A stretch of 64,000 bases of DNA from Oceanobacillus timonensis (GCF_900166635.1 NZ_LT800497.1:2012378-2076377); one strand, 5' to 3'. Positions 46,023-55,745 are shown, counted from the first letter of the stretch. Notes: generated from the letters alone by a model not told the origin. Translations and numbers: made by a program.

Positions 46023-48961
46023 AAATAAAAGAAATAACCATTTACGGATTTGGCAGATGGATTGATCAGTCATTCTCCTTTTCAGATTCACATCTGATAA
46101 CGCTTCTTGGTAATAATGAATCAGGTAAAACGACTTTGCATCAATTTATGATATATATGTTGTTTGGTATGACAAAAAAGCAATGCGATTTTTACCGTCC
46201 GAAAACAAGCAGTAAACTGGGCGGGAGGATGATTATCGAACATCCTCTTGAAGGTACGGTCAGGATAGAACGCCTGGACGCGACAGAGGTAAGATACTTT
46301 GATAACAAGGGAGAGGAAAAAGATGGAACCTGGTTTGGAGCGCTTCTGGGGAATGTGAATGCAGAAACGTTTCAATCCATTTATTCCTTTTCTGATCAGG
46401 ATTTAACCGTAATGGAAGAAATGAATGAAGAAGATATGAGTGAACTGCTGCTGAGTGTTGGTCTAACAGGATCGGCAGCTATTTATAAAGCAGAGAAAAA
46501 ACTACAGACAGAATTGCAAAAACGGTTCAGACCGTCTGGAACGAAACCGGTTATCAATGAAAAATTAAGGGAATTGCGCTCCAAAGATAAACAGGCAGAA
46601 GAAAAGAAGCAGCTGGAAAAATCATATAAAGAGCAAATAGAGAAACTGCATACATTGGAAAATAAACATACATTAAAAAAAGAACAGATTGCAGCGTTGG
46701 ATGAACAGCTGGAAAAGAAAAAATTGCTCGACAATACACTTCCTATCCGAAAAGAAATCCTTCATATTTCTGAAGAATTGCAAGCATTGACAGATGTTCA
46801 AGACTTTCCCTTAGATCATCAAGAACAAATCAGGACAATCTATGCTGATATCAACCAGTTCGATAGAGAAATTCATTCCCATCAGGCTACCCTGGATACG
46901 TATACAGAAAAAAAACAAAATGTAGCAATCAATTCTCTTGGAAGTGAAGAAAAAGAGGAATTAACGCAGCTGCTAAATCAAAAAGCGGAAATAACTTTCA
47001 TGATGGAACGCCGTAAAACGCTGGAACAGGATGATAATTATAAAGCACGCGAAATGACCGGAATGATTCAAGAAAAGCAGATTAATATAACAACAGAAGA
47101 ATTGAAACAGCTGGAATTGCCTTTTTATCTGGAGAAGGAATGGGCAGCAATACGGAAAGAACAGGAACATCTGCAAGAAAGTACTGCTGATAACCAGCAA
47201 CAGAAAGAAAAGCTGACACAAGAAAAATTACGCATCCAAGAGGAACAGAAAGATGTAGAAAAAGAACTGCTTGCTGACGTGCATGTAAAGGAATTAAACC
47301 AGCGGATGGAAGCTTACCAACAGAGAAATCATCAGGATGAAAAGCAGCAAAAAGGGATGTACCAGCTGCTGGAGCAAATGATTCGAGGGAAAAAGAAACA
47401 GCAGAAAATGGTTACTGTTACCGGAATCATAGTCGTTCTGGCGGTTCTGTTAGCTGGCTTGATTATAGACATGCCCTGGCTATTTTTATTAAGTTTGGCA
47501 GGCGGTATCGGCGTGTATTATATCCGCCGCATCCTGGAACAGCACATGACAAAGTTAAAGCAACAGCAGCAAGACTGGCAGATAGATTATTCGGGACAGG
47601 AAATGGATGTGACTGCAGCAGAATATGCGGAGGCACAAGAAATTTTAGAAGAACAGCAGCGGTTGCATCATAAACGCTCCACCTTACAGGATGCCTTTCA
47701 ACAAACAATTCGTGAGCTGGAAACCACGGAAACATTACAATCTGATTTAGAAAAACGGCAACAGCGCTTAGAAGAAAAAATTGCACATCAAGAACTTCAG
47801 TTTCCATTTTTACAATCGATAGCTATTTTTTATTGGCAGGATGTCTACCATTTACTGCAAAAACTGCTTCAGCTATCCAATGAAAAACAGCAAATTCAAA
47901 TAGAGTTAGATGAGGTAAAAGAGCACTTGGATCAGTTTTTTGCACAGGTTAAAGATTGGTTGGAACAGAATGGATTTTCCAGTGAACCCAGTCTGGAAGC
48001 TATGATGCGCACGTTAGAGGATATACAGCAGCAAGAACAGCAACAACAGTATGAGATGCAGCAGCTGGATCAGTTGATAAAAGATGTACAACATAAGCAA
48101 TTGGCGCTCAAACAAAAAAAACATTATTACAGAGAAGAACAGGATCAGTTATTAAAAGCGGCTGGAGCGGCATCAGAAGAAGATTACTTTAAAAAACAGG
48201 AGAGAAAAGAACATTTTAATAAACTGTTCAACCGGCAAGAAGAACTAACAGAGAGAATGCAGATGATGCTTCCGGAAAAATGGCAGCAGGAATGGACCGA
48301 GGGATCCTTGGAAGCTGATCAGCCTTATAAAAATAAAAAAGAGCTGGAATTAGCATTAGCGGAGGAAGAAGAAGCATTAGAACAGTTAAAAAATCAACTG
48401 GCAGAGCAGAAATTACGTATTGAACAATTGGAATCGGCAGAAGATATTTCTTTGCAAATGCATGAACTGGCAATGGAGAAGGAAGAATTGCAAGATATGG
48501 TCAAAGCGTGGGCTGTGCAAAAAACCGCTTTACGGATGCTCCTTGCCGCCAAACATCAATACAAGGACAAATATTTGACCCTCGTGATAGAATCAGCACA
48601 AACTTATTTTAAAGAGATTACTGGAAACCAATATGATACAATATATGCAGCAACAGCAGAAAAACCTTTTCAGGTCGAAAATAGTAAAAATAAACAGCGA
48701 TTTCACGTCGGAGAGCTTTCTAAAGGAACCAGAGACCAACTCTATATTTCTTTAAGATTTGCGATTAATGAGGTGATGGCTAAAACATCCGGATTACCAT
48801 TTCTGATGGATGATGCGTTGGTTCATTTTGACAGGAAACGTACAGAGAGAATGCAACAGGTCTTAGAACGGTTGTCTGAAAATCAACAGGTAATTTTATT
48901 TACCTGCCATAGAGAATTTGCTGAAGCTGCTAACGGAGATATTATTCAACTTCATTCATGA
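46019..48961 (+). CDS. yhaN: SbcC/Rad50-like ATPase YhaN with central membrane hairpin
   Basis: This 980-residue ATPase has an N-terminal Walker A (GNNESGKTT, near residue 31), long Gln/Glu/Lys-rich coiled coils (about 175-460 and 505-860) and a C-terminal half-site with LSKGTRDQLY and LPFLMDDALVHF. Instead of a zinc hook, two hydrophobic helices sit mid-coil (about 463-500, VTGIIVVLAVLLAGLI and FLLSLAGGIGVYYI), so the tip is probably in the membrane. It starts at GTG 46019, overlapping yhaO. The pair probably processes DNA ends at or near the membrane. Confidence 0.9.
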   Translation: MKIKEITIYGFGRWIDQSFSFSDSHLITLLGNNESGKTTLHQFMIYMLFGMTKKQCDFYRPKTSSKLGGRMIIEHPLEGTVRIERLDATEVRYFDNKGEEKDGTWFGALLGNVNAETFQSIYSFSDQDLTVMEEMNEEDMSELLLSVGLTGSAAIYKAEKKLQTELQKRFRPSGTKPVINEKLRELRSKDKQAEEKKQLEKSYKEQIEKLHTLENKHTLKKEQIAALDEQLEKKKLLDNTLPIRKEILHISEELQALTDVQDFPLDHQEQIRTIYADINQFDREIHSHQATLDTYTEKKQNVAINSLGSEEKEELTQLLNQKAEITFMMERRKTLEQDDNYKAREMTGMIQEKQINITTEELKQLELPFYLEKEWAAIRKEQEHLQESTADNQQQKEKLTQEKLRIQEEQKDVEKELLADVHVKELNQRMEAYQQRNHQDEKQQKGMYQLLEQMIRGKKKQQKMVTVTGIIVVLAVLLAGLIIDMPWLFLLSLAGGIGVYYIRRILEQHMTKLKQQQQDWQIDYSGQEMDVTAAEYAEAQEILEEQQRLHHKRSTLQDAFQQTIRELETTETLQSDLEKRQQRLEEKIAHQELQFPFLQSIAIFYWQDVYHLLQKLLQLSNEKQQIQIELDEVKEHLDQFFAQVKDWLEQNGFSSEPSLEAMMRTLEDIQQQEQQQQYEMQQLDQLIKDVQHKQLALKQKKHYYREEQDQLLKAAGAASEEDYFKKQERKEHFNKLFNRQEELTERMQMMLPEKWQQEWTEGSLEADQPYKNKKELELALAEEEEALEQLKNQLAEQKLRIEQLESAEDISLQMHELAMEKEELQDMVKAWAVQKTALRMLLAAKHQYKDKYLTLVIESAQTYFKEITGNQYDTIYAATAEKPFQVENSKNKQRFHVGELSKGTRDQLYISLRFAINEVMAKTSGLPFLMDDALVHFDRKRTERMQQVLERLSENQQVILFTCHREFAEAANGDIIQLHS

Positions 48962-48988
48962 TAAGCTTGATTTGGAAGGAGAAATTAG

Positions 48989-49933
48989 ATGAAAAAAGGA
49001 ATTGCATATTTAACAGTCGGTGATAAATTTGAAGGGTTTTTATTAATTAATCAATCGACAAAAGGGACGACGAGTAACGGAAAACCATTTTTAACATTAA
49101 TGCTTCGTGATGAATCTGGAGAGTTAGAAGCAAAGCTGTGGGATGCCACGAAAGAGGATGAGGAGAATCTCGTCGCTGAACAGATTATTCATGTGAATGG
49201 AGAAATTAATCAATTTCGTGGGAAAAATCAGTTGCGTATACATGCCATTCGCTTATCCCAACCTACAGACCAGGTGCATGTGAGCGATTTTGTCGGTAAA
49301 GCTCCATTGGGTAAAGAAGAACTTGGGTCAAAGTTAACAGAAGCTATTTTTGAAATGACAAATCCAACCCTGCAACGGATTGTAAGAGGGTTTGTAAAAA
49401 AGTATCAACATGATTTGCTTATTTATCCGGCTGCTGCGAAGAATCATCATGATGTAGCATCTGGACTTGCATATCATGTTGTCAGTATGCTGGGTATTGC
49501 TCGAAAACTGCATGAATTATATCCTTCCATTGATAGAGACTTACTCTATGCAGGTATTATTCTCCATGATATCGGGAAAATCAGAGAATTATCCGGCGTG
49601 GTGTCCACCACGTATACACTGGAAGGAAAGCTGCTGGGTCATATCACGATGATGACAGAAGAAATAGCGGAGATGGCAAAAGAACTGCAAGTCGAAGAAA
49701 AAGAAGAGGTGCTTATTTTACAGCACTTGATTCTAAGTCATCATGGCAAAGCAGAATGGGGCAGCCCGAAACCGCCGATGGTGAAAGAAGCAGAACTGTT
49801 GCATCTTATTGACTTAATTGATGCCAAAATGAATATGTTGGATAAAGCTTTAGATAAAGTCCAGCCGGGAGAATTTACAGAACGGCTTTTTGCCATGGAT
49901 AATCGCTCTTTTTATAAACCTTCTTTTGAATAA
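48989..49933 (+). CDS. yhaM: 3'-5' exoribonuclease YhaM
   Basis: This 314-residue nuclease has an N-terminal OB fold (about 10-100, [22 protein letters not shown]) and an HD domain ([30 protein letters not shown]) that binds two metals. B. subtilis YhaM degrades short RNA or single-stranded DNA from the 3' end. The ATG follows gaaggag by eight bases, 27 bases past yhaN, so it belongs to the yhaONM operon. Confidence 0.93.
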   Translation: MKKGIAYLTVGDKFEGFLLINQSTKGTTSNGKPFLTLMLRDESGELEAKLWDATKEDEENLVAEQIIHVNGEINQFRGKNQLRIHAIRLSQPTDQVHVSDFVGKAPLGKEELGSKLTEAIFEMTNPTLQRIVRGFVKKYQHDLLIYPAAAKNHHDVASGLAYHVVSMLGIARKLHELYPSIDRDLLYAGIILHDIGKIRELSGVVSTTYTLEGKLLGHITMMTEEIAEMAKELQVEEKEEVLILQHLILSHHGKAEWGSPKPPMVKEAELLHLIDLIDAKMNMLDKALDKVQPGEFTERLFAMDNRSFYKPSFE

Positions 49934-50015
49934 GTGGTATCAAAATGAAGATCATGTCATTTTCTAAGAACTTGTTCATATATATTTAGTAAGGAGTGGA
50001 CAAGGGGGATATAAG

Positions 50016-50192
50016 ATGAGCTCGATTCCAATTTGGGTGTTTGCAGTGATTCTATTGATTTTATTTAGTGGATATATGGCGTTACGTGCATTTATGGCTG
50101 AAAAAAAGCTGGATAGACAGTTTATTGAAAGTGAAGGCAAGATCTACATGGAACGGATTCAGGAAGAACGGATGAAAAAAAGAGAACAGTGA
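50016..50192 (+). CDS. yhaL: YhaL-like small membrane protein
   Basis: This 58-residue protein has one N-terminal helix (IPIWVFAVILLILFSGYMA) and a basic, helical cytosolic tail (EKKLDRQF, RIQEERMKKRE). Position after yhaM and general build match B. subtilis YhaL, linked to sporulation. The site aagggggat precedes ATG. It is too short for most gene callers but has start, site and terminator. Confidence 0.8.
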   Translation: MSSIPIWVFAVILLILFSGYMALRAFMAEKKLDRQFIESEGKIYMERIQEERMKKREQ

Positions 50193-50204
50193 TAAAATGG
50201 ATGA

Positions 50205-50258
50205 AAAAGCGTCCTGTCATTCTTATGCTCAGTATAAGAATGACAGGACGCTTTTTTT
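50205..50258 (+). terminator. Strong terminator after yhaL
   Basis: The arms aaagcgtcctgtcattctta and taagaatgacaggacgcttt form a perfect 20-base stem, then T. This closes the yha operon at the junction with the catabolic block. Confidence 0.93.
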
Positions 50259-50291
50259 AGTGGGATTAGAGACTACATACCCATAATAAGT

Positions 50292-50307
50292 AGTTAAACG
50301 TTTTTCT
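50292..50307. promoter_or_regulatory. LacI-type operator candidate O1
   Basis: agttaaacgtttttct has the central AACGTT and flanking half-site shared by the other operators of the block. It lies about 270 bases upstream of operator O2. Confidence 0.45.
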
Positions 50308-50522
50308 GTATATTTGATTTTATAGTAAATAAAGTATGATCGAGTGGTGTCTTAAATAGTAATTATTGAAGAACAGAAGAATGGGGGTAAGCACCCTGCT
50401 CCAAGAATAGAGAAGAATTGAAACGTCTAAATAGGAGTCGGCGCAACCAGTATGCAGCTCTATTTTTAAAGGAGTATATAAGGTTGTTTCTATTAAGAAG
50501 ACAAATAACCAGTCATTTCAAG

Positions 50523-50551
50523 TTGACATGTTTCCGCTTACAGCTTATAAT
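50523..50551 (+). promoter_or_regulatory. Consensus sigma-A promoter of dctPQM
   Basis: TTGACA (50523-50528), 17 bases and TATAAT (50546-50551) match the consensus exactly. Transcription would start near 50558, at the left edge of operator O2, so the promoter needs repression. Confidence 0.85.
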
Positions 50552-50560
50552 TCAATAAAA

Positions 50561-50578
50561 AGGTAAAACGTTAAACCT
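50561..50578. promoter_or_regulatory. LacI-type operator O2 at dctP promoter
   Basis: aggtaaaac-gttaaacct is an imperfect dyad (7 of 9 pairs) centred on CG, lying at about +4 to +21. It has the size and symmetry of LacI-family operators. Confidence 0.65.
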
Positions 50579-50890
50579 AATAGGAAATTATTTTTCTTGA
50601 TATATGAATTCCAATTATTAAGAAGAAATGAAATATACGGACGGAGGTGACTTAGCGAAATAACATAACAAATAGGAGAGAACAAGAAACAAACTCATTC
50701 AAATTTTATTTGATTTCGTAATCGTTTTCTCAACCAAGATAAAAGTGGAGCTAGATGCTTTGTGGCTGCATTTATGGAATGAAATGACGGTCTAATGACA
50801 TTGTAGACAAGGTTGTTAACGCCTTCCATAAATAGTAACGATAAAATGAGGGCTTCTAAGAAGAACTGTCGGGGATGGAGGTTAAATAAA
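50579..50890 (+). other. Long leader of dctP mRNA
   Basis: About 310 bases separate O2 from the dctP start. A ggaggtga site at 50643 leads only to an 11-codon or shorter frame. A poor cre-like sequence (50717-50730, two mismatches) is present. I see no known riboswitch. Confidence 0.4.
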
Positions 50891-51889
50891 GTGAAGATAA
50901 TTCGAAATGTAAGCGTTTTTGCAATTGTAGTATTAGCGATAGGGATTGTTGTTGCTTTCTTTACAACAAGCAATGCGATGACGGATGACACGATTACGAT
51001 TCGTTTTGGGCATGACCAAGTAGAGTCGAATGAAAGGCATATAGCAATAATGCATTTTAAAGAACTGGTAGAAGAGAGATCCGATGGGCATATGGAAGTG
51101 CAGGTTTATCCGAATAACCAGTTAGGATCTGAGTCGGAAATGGTTGAAAGCGTAGCATTAAATGATTTACAGATGGTTGCTGCAGCGGCTTACAGCCAAT
51201 ATAGTCCGGAAATTAGTATGCTTGAACTTCCATATTTATTTGATGATTATGAACAAGCTTGGGATTCATTGGATGGGGAAGTAGGAGATATCGTAGCTGA
51301 ACCGTTATTAGATGATAATTTAAGGATTATTTCGTACTTTGAAAATGGTTTTCGTCATATTACAGCCAATCATCCAATTGAAGAACCGGATGATTTAAAA
51401 GGAATAAAAATCCGAACGCCGGAGTTTCCTGTAAACGTGAATACGTTAGCTTCTTTTGGAGCAAATCCGACACCAATGTCTTTCGGAGAAGTGTATATGG
51501 GGTTGCAGCAAGGTACAATTGACGCGCAGGAAAATCCAGTTGCTAATACTTATGCAAATAAATTAAATGAAGTTCAAGATTATCTTATTATGACAGGTCA
51601 TCAATATACACCCCTTCCTGTTGCGATTGGAGATGAATTTTGGCAGTCTCTGACACCCGAAGAACAAGACATTATTGAAGAGAGTGCTGTAGAGACAGCG
51701 CAATATCATCGTGATTTATTGCGGGAAAATGAAGCGAAAATGATAGAAGAATTAGAAGAACAAGGTATGACAGTGATTGAAAATCCGGATACAGAGGCTT
51801 TTGAAGAAGCAGGGGAAGCCGTTTATGAACAGTTTAGAAATGCTTATGGGGATGAACTCTTAGACCAGGTTTTGGATGAGATAGAATAA
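50891..51889 (+). CDS. dctP: TRAP transporter solute-binding protein DctP
   Basis: This 332-residue extracytoplasmic receptor of a TRAP transporter has an N-terminal signal or anchor helix (SVFAIVVLAIGIVVAFF) and the DctP family blocks RFGHDQVESNERH, YPNNQLGSESEM, LPYLFDDYEQAW, LKGIKIRTPE and GTIDAQENP. The arginine of KIRTPE normally binds the substrate carboxylate. Start GTG 50891 lies nine bases after ggatggagg; the open frame from 50813 is unsupported. The downstream genes suggest a four-carbon acid sugar as ligand. Confidence 0.9.
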   Translation: MKIIRNVSVFAIVVLAIGIVVAFFTTSNAMTDDTITIRFGHDQVESNERHIAIMHFKELVEERSDGHMEVQVYPNNQLGSESEMVESVALNDLQMVAAAAYSQYSPEISMLELPYLFDDYEQAWDSLDGEVGDIVAEPLLDDNLRIISYFENGFRHITANHPIEEPDDLKGIKIRTPEFPVNVNTLASFGANPTPMSFGEVYMGLQQGTIDAQENPVANTYANKLNEVQDYLIMTGHQYTPLPVAIGDEFWQSLTPEEQDIIEESAVETAQYHRDLLRENEAKMIEELEEQGMTVIENPDTEAFEEAGEAVYEQFRNAYGDELLDQVLDEIE

Positions 51890-51904
51890 GGGGTGAGAAA
51901 AAAC

Positions 51905-52444
51905 ATGAAAGTGTTAAGATGGTTGGATGAGCATTTTGAAGAATATATTCTTGTTTTCTTAAGTGCTTTCACAGTAATTATCATATTTATGCAAGTGGTT
52001 ATGAGATATATTTTTGGCAACTCGCTTGCTTGGTCTGAAGAAATTGCAAGATATGCTTTTATTTGGCTGATTTACATTGGAGTAAGTTATGGAGTGAAGC
52101 GGAATAAACATTTAGGGGTAGACGCATTATCGATGCTATTCCAGCGGAAAGGAAAGTTAATCATTGCAATGATTGCGAATATTTCTTTCCTCATCTTTGC
52201 AGTAGTGATGACGTATTTTGGAATTGATATTGTTGCGAGGGTATCCAGAACATCAGCGGCGTTACAAATCCCGTTATTTTGGGTGTATCTGGCTCCGGTT
52301 GTAGGTATGCTGTTAACCTCTATTCGATTACTGCAAAAAATGGTCTATGATATGAAAGACTATCGATCTATGAAGAAAAACGAAAATGTAAATAATCAGG
52401 ATAGAAACGAATCCTTGGCAGGTCAGGAGGAGAAAACAGTATGA
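51905..52444 (+). CDS. dctQ: TRAP transporter small permease DctQ
   Basis: This 179-residue protein has four membrane helices, including VIIIFMQVVMRYIFGNSLAWSEEIARYAFIW-type DctQ signature residues (RYIFG, WSEE) and GVSYGVKRNKHL. The tail is polar. ATG 51905 is preferred over GTG 51893, which sits on the aagggg site. Its stop overlaps the dctM start by four bases. Confidence 0.88.
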   Translation: MKVLRWLDEHFEEYILVFLSAFTVIIIFMQVVMRYIFGNSLAWSEEIARYAFIWLIYIGVSYGVKRNKHLGVDALSMLFQRKGKLIIAMIANISFLIFAVVMTYFGIDIVARVSRTSAALQIPLFWVYLAPVVGMLLTSIRLLQKMVYDMKDYRSMKKNENVNNQDRNESLAGQEEKTV

Positions 52445-53709
52445 CACCGTTTATTTTATTTGGCACATTCTTTTTATTTATGGCGTTAACTGTTCCTATC
52501 GGAATTGCGCTAGGCATTGCCGGCCTTGTTACTGCCATGTATTCGGCAAATATATCAGTTACTTTTCTATCACAGGGGTTAGTGACATCGACAGATAATT
52601 TTGCATTAATGGCGATTCCGTTCTTTATTCTTGCGGGAGAAATCATGGGAAAAGGCGGTATATCCAACCGTCTGTTTGATTTAGCAAATGTTTTTGTCGG
52701 CAGGTATACCGGCGGTTTTGCGATGGCAGCTGTTGTTACTTCCATGTTTTTTGCGGCTATTTCCGGATCAGGTCCAGCAACCGTAGCTGCAATCGGGGGT
52801 ATTATGATTCCGGCGATGGTTGCGGAAGGCTATGATAAAAAATTTGCCACCGCTTTAATTGCAGCAGCAGGTTCATTAGGAATTATCCTGCCTCCAAGTA
52901 TACCGATGGTTTTGTATGGTATTTCAGCCAATGAATCCATTGGGGATCTATTTCTGGGCGGGATTATTCCAGGTTTATTGATTGGCGGATTAATTCTATT
53001 ATGGGCCTACATTTATTCGAAAAAGAAAGGCTATGCAGGAACTGGTGAATCGTTCAGTTTTAAAAAATTATTTCAGACGCTTAACCAAGCGAAATGGTCT
53101 TTACTGGTGCCGATCATTATCCTTGGTGGTATTTACGGCGGTATTTTCACACCTACAGAAGCTGCTGTTGTAGCTGTGGTCTATGCATTATTTGTAAGTA
53201 TGTTCTTGCATAAATCAATCAAATTTAAAGATTTGCATGCCATCTTTAGAAATGCAGCATTAAGTTCGGTAGCGATTTTAATTATTATTGGAACAGCCAA
53301 TGCATTTGGCACAATCTTGTCGATGGAAAGAATTCCACAGGCGTTTGCAGAAGGTTTCTTAACTGTTTCGCCTAATAGCATGGTTATTTTGCTAATGATT
53401 ATTATCATGTTATTAATTATTGGCTGTTTTATTGATACTGCCGCAGCAGTTATTATATTTACACCGATTCTTTATCCGGTCGCACTTGAAATTGGCATGG
53501 ATCCAATTCATTTTGGTGTTGTCATGATTGTTACTTTAGCAATTGGATTCATTACTCCGCCATTAGGAGTGAATTTATTTGTAGGATCCGGACTATCTGG
53601 TCTAAGTATGCCTGTGCTGGCCAAAGCGGTTATTCCATTCTTTTTTGTTATTTTGTTTGGTCTTCTTTTGATTGCTGCTATTCCGCAGCTAACAACGCTG
53701 TTCTTATAG
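52441..53709 (+). CDS. dctM: TRAP transporter large permease DctM
   Basis: This 422-residue Na+-coupled permease has about twelve helices. The family motifs are AIPFFILAGEIMGKGGIS, ISGSGPATVAAIGGIMIPAM, GIILPPSIPMVLYG, TPTEAAVVAVVYAL and TPPLGVNLFV. It overlaps dctQ through ATGA. With DctP and DctQ it forms one importer. Confidence 0.92.
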   Translation: MTPFILFGTFFLFMALTVPIGIALGIAGLVTAMYSANISVTFLSQGLVTSTDNFALMAIPFFILAGEIMGKGGISNRLFDLANVFVGRYTGGFAMAAVVTSMFFAAISGSGPATVAAIGGIMIPAMVAEGYDKKFATALIAAAGSLGIILPPSIPMVLYGISANESIGDLFLGGIIPGLLIGGLILLWAYIYSKKKGYAGTGESFSFKKLFQTLNQAKWSLLVPIIILGGIYGGIFTPTEAAVVAVVYALFVSMFLHKSIKFKDLHAIFRNAALSSVAILIIIGTANAFGTILSMERIPQAFAEGFLTVSPNSMVILLMIIIMLLIIGCFIDTAAAVIIFTPILYPVALEIGMDPIHFGVVMIVTLAIGFITPPLGVNLFVGSGLSGLSMPVLAKAVIPFFFVILFGLLLIAAIPQLTTLFL

Positions 53710-53817
53710 TTTGGCACGTATAAAGAAATCGCTTTTACAGAGAAGTTGCAGGGAGGTATGGACGTACAACGAATGGAATGTACGATATCTTCTATAAAAC
53801 TCGAAGGAGGAATAAAG

Positions 53818-54411
53818 ATGTCATATACGATTGAATTGGGAACGAATGCACCAGATTTTTCACTTCTGGCGACAGACGGAAAAAATTATCGTTTAAACGA
53901 TTTTGATTATGCAGAAATACTCGTTGTGTTTTTTACATGCAATCATTGTCCGTATGTGATTGGTTCGGATGAGGTAACAAGGGAAATCGCGGATACCTAT
54001 AAGGATAAAGGCGTTTCTTTTGTAGGCATTAATTCCAACAGTGCAGAGACAAAAGAATTGGACGCTTATGAATATATGGTTGAAAGAATGGAAGAAAAAC
54101 GTTTTCCATGGGTTTATCTCCGAGATGAAAATCAAGAAGTGGCCAAAGCATATGGAGCATTAAAAACGCCGCATTTCTTTGTTTTTGATAAGCAGCGCAA
54201 GCTTATTTATACAGGAAGGGGGATCAGTAATCCTAAAAATCCTGAAGAAGCATCGGTCAATGATCTGAAAAATGTATTGGAGGAAGTCGTATCAGGAAGA
54301 GAAATCACCGAGCCAATGACGAATCCTATCGGATGTAATATAAAATGGAATGGTAAAGATAAATATTGGATGCCTCCAGAAGCTTGTGATTTGATACCGA
54401 AAAATAGCTAA
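53818..54411 (+). CDS. Thioredoxin-fold protein with CNHCPY motif
   Basis: This 197-residue protein of the thioredoxin/peroxiredoxin (AhpC/TSA-like) superfamily has the redox pair in [11 protein letters not shown] (near residue 43) and a cis-Pro element KTPHFFVFD. There is no signal peptide, so it should be cytosolic. It begins 108 bases after dctM (ATG after gaaggagga) and ends 175 bases before pdxA2. Similar proteins are widespread; its place inside an acid-sugar cluster is unexplained and may be accidental or indicate oxidant sensitivity of a pathway enzyme. Confidence 0.85.
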   Translation: MSYTIELGTNAPDFSLLATDGKNYRLNDFDYAEILVVFFTCNHCPYVIGSDEVTREIADTYKDKGVSFVGINSNSAETKELDAYEYMVERMEEKRFPWVYLRDENQEVAKAYGALKTPHFFVFDKQRKLIYTGRGISNPKNPEEASVNDLKNVLEEVVSGREITEPMTNPIGCNIKWNGKDKYWMPPEACDLIPKNS

Positions 54412-54483
54412 TAAAAAACGAAATGGGTCGAAAAAACCAGCAAGACAGACTATTGGCAGTAGCTTAGGAGTTCATTTATGAAA

Positions 54484-54501
54484 TGGTTAAACGTTAAAAC
54501 A
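54484..54501. promoter_or_regulatory. LacI-type operator O3
   Basis: tggttaaac-gttaaaaca is a dyad (7 of 9 pairs) ending 5 bases before the -35 of the pdxA2 promoter. With O4, whose centre is 58 bases away, it brackets the promoter. Confidence 0.65.
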
Positions 54502-54506
54502 TTTTA

Positions 54507-54535
54507 TTGACATAGTTAAACCTTACGTATAGAAT
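54507..54535 (+). promoter_or_regulatory. Sigma-A promoter of pdxA2-dtnK
   Basis: TTGACA (54507-54512) and TAGAAT (54530-54535) are 17 bases apart. The predicted start at about 54542 coincides with operator O4. Confidence 0.8.
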
Positions 54536-54541
54536 ATAAAC

Positions 54542-54559
54542 TATAAAAACGTTTAACCA
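54542..54559. promoter_or_regulatory. LacI-type operator O4
   Basis: tataaaaac-gtttaacca has the same CG-centred core with one good half-site, gtttaacc. It lies over the start point. Confidence 0.55.
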
Positions 54560-54585
54560 AATTAAAATAGATAGGAGTAATGATA

Positions 54586-55608
54586 ATGAGCGGAGATTTA
54601 AAAAAACCAGTTGTAGCTGTAACAATGGGAGATCCAGCAGGGATTGGACCGGAAATAACTGTAGACACGATGTTGGCTGAGAAGGTTTATGACGAATGTA
54701 ATCCCTTCCTTATTGGCTCTGTAGATATTGTTAAAAGAGCTTTAGATATTAAAAATAGTGATTTTAAAGTGAATAAAATTGATTCTCCATCACAAGCTGC
54801 ATTTACTTACGGTGTAATCGATGTTTTGGAGCCAAAAGAATATGATTGCTCACAAATTGAATTTGGGAAAGTGCAAAAATTGGCTGGAGAAATGTCCTAT
54901 GGCTATGTAACAAAATCCATTGAATTAGGATTAAATAAAGAAGTTGATATTGTTTCTACAGCTCCTATCCATAAAGAAGCAATTAAGCTGGCAGGTTGTA
55001 AACATGAAGGACATACAGAAATATTCGGTGATTTAACAAATTCGGATTATGCATTAACTATGTTTAACTGCCATAACTTGAAAGTATTCTTTGTCAGCCG
55101 GCATAAAGCATTGGTTGAAGCTTGCCGTTATGCGACAAAAGATGTTGTTTTAGATACATTGCATCAAATTGATACAGAACTAAAAGGTATTGGATATGAG
55201 CATCCGGAAATTGCACTGGCAGCATTAAATCCGCATGCTTCAGATAATGGACTATTTGGTACAGAGGAAAAAGACCATTTAATTCCAGCGGTTGAAGCAG
55301 CCAAAGAACAAGGAATGAATGTAGTCGGCCCTGTACCGGCTGATTCTATATTCCATTTAGGATTACAAGGCAAATATGATGCTATTTTATCGCTTTATCA
55401 TGATCAAGGCCATATTGCTTGTAAGACATATGATTTTGAAAAATCGATTACGATTACGTGGGGCCTGCCGTTTATGCGGAGTTCGGTAGACCATGGCACA
55501 GCATTTGACATCGCTGGAAAAGGCATTGCAGGGTCAGTAAGTATGATTGAGTCTACTTTAGTTCCTGTTCAATATTGGAAACAACAACAAAAAGCATTAC
55601 AAGCATAA
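54586..55608 (+). CDS. pdxA2: PdxA2-type 4-phospho-acid-sugar dehydrogenase
   Basis: This 340-residue NAD-dependent oxidative decarboxylase is of the PdxA family: TMGDPAGIGPEIT at the N-terminus, metal-binding His in KHEGHTEIF, SLYHDQGHIACK and a C-terminal DHGTAFDIAGKG. PdxA proper acts in vitamin B6 synthesis, but the PdxA2 group, found beside DUF1537 kinases, oxidises and decarboxylates 4-phospho-D-threonate or -erythronate to dihydroxyacetone phosphate. The neighbours here favour PdxA2. ATG 54586 is nine bases after ataggag; 54580 is too close. Confidence 0.88.
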   Translation: MSGDLKKPVVAVTMGDPAGIGPEITVDTMLAEKVYDECNPFLIGSVDIVKRALDIKNSDFKVNKIDSPSQAAFTYGVIDVLEPKEYDCSQIEFGKVQKLAGEMSYGYVTKSIELGLNKEVDIVSTAPIHKEAIKLAGCKHEGHTEIFGDLTNSDYALTMFNCHNLKVFFVSRHKALVEACRYATKDVVLDTLHQIDTELKGIGYEHPEIALAALNPHASDNGLFGTEEKDHLIPAVEAAKEQGMNVVGPVPADSIFHLGLQGKYDAILSLYHDQGHIACKTYDFEKSITITWGLPFMRSSVDHGTAFDIAGKGIAGSVSMIESTLVPVQYWKQQQKALQA

Positions 55609-55646
55609 TATATTACGTTATGATGTTCGAATTTACTCCATTTAAA

Positions 55647-55688
55647 TAGAAATAAAACAGGGAGGGAGACTTTCCTGTTTTATTTCTA
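55647..55688 (+). terminator. Intercistronic hairpin between pdxA2 and dtnK
   Basis: The arms tagaaataaaacagg and cctgttttatttcta are exact over 15 bases with a 12-base loop. The tail ATAAGGGG is not T-rich, so it is probably a processing or stabilising hairpin, or a partial terminator that lowers kinase expression. Confidence 0.6.
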
Positions 55689-55745
55689 TAAGGGGTTACT
55701 TCGTTCGTTTTCTAAAAAATGCAGTTATCAAAGCGAGGTGCACAC

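Noticed and set aside
50717-50730. cre site in the dctP leader
   Set aside because: Two of the fixed positions differ, and it lies about 160 bases downstream of the mapped-by-sequence promoter.
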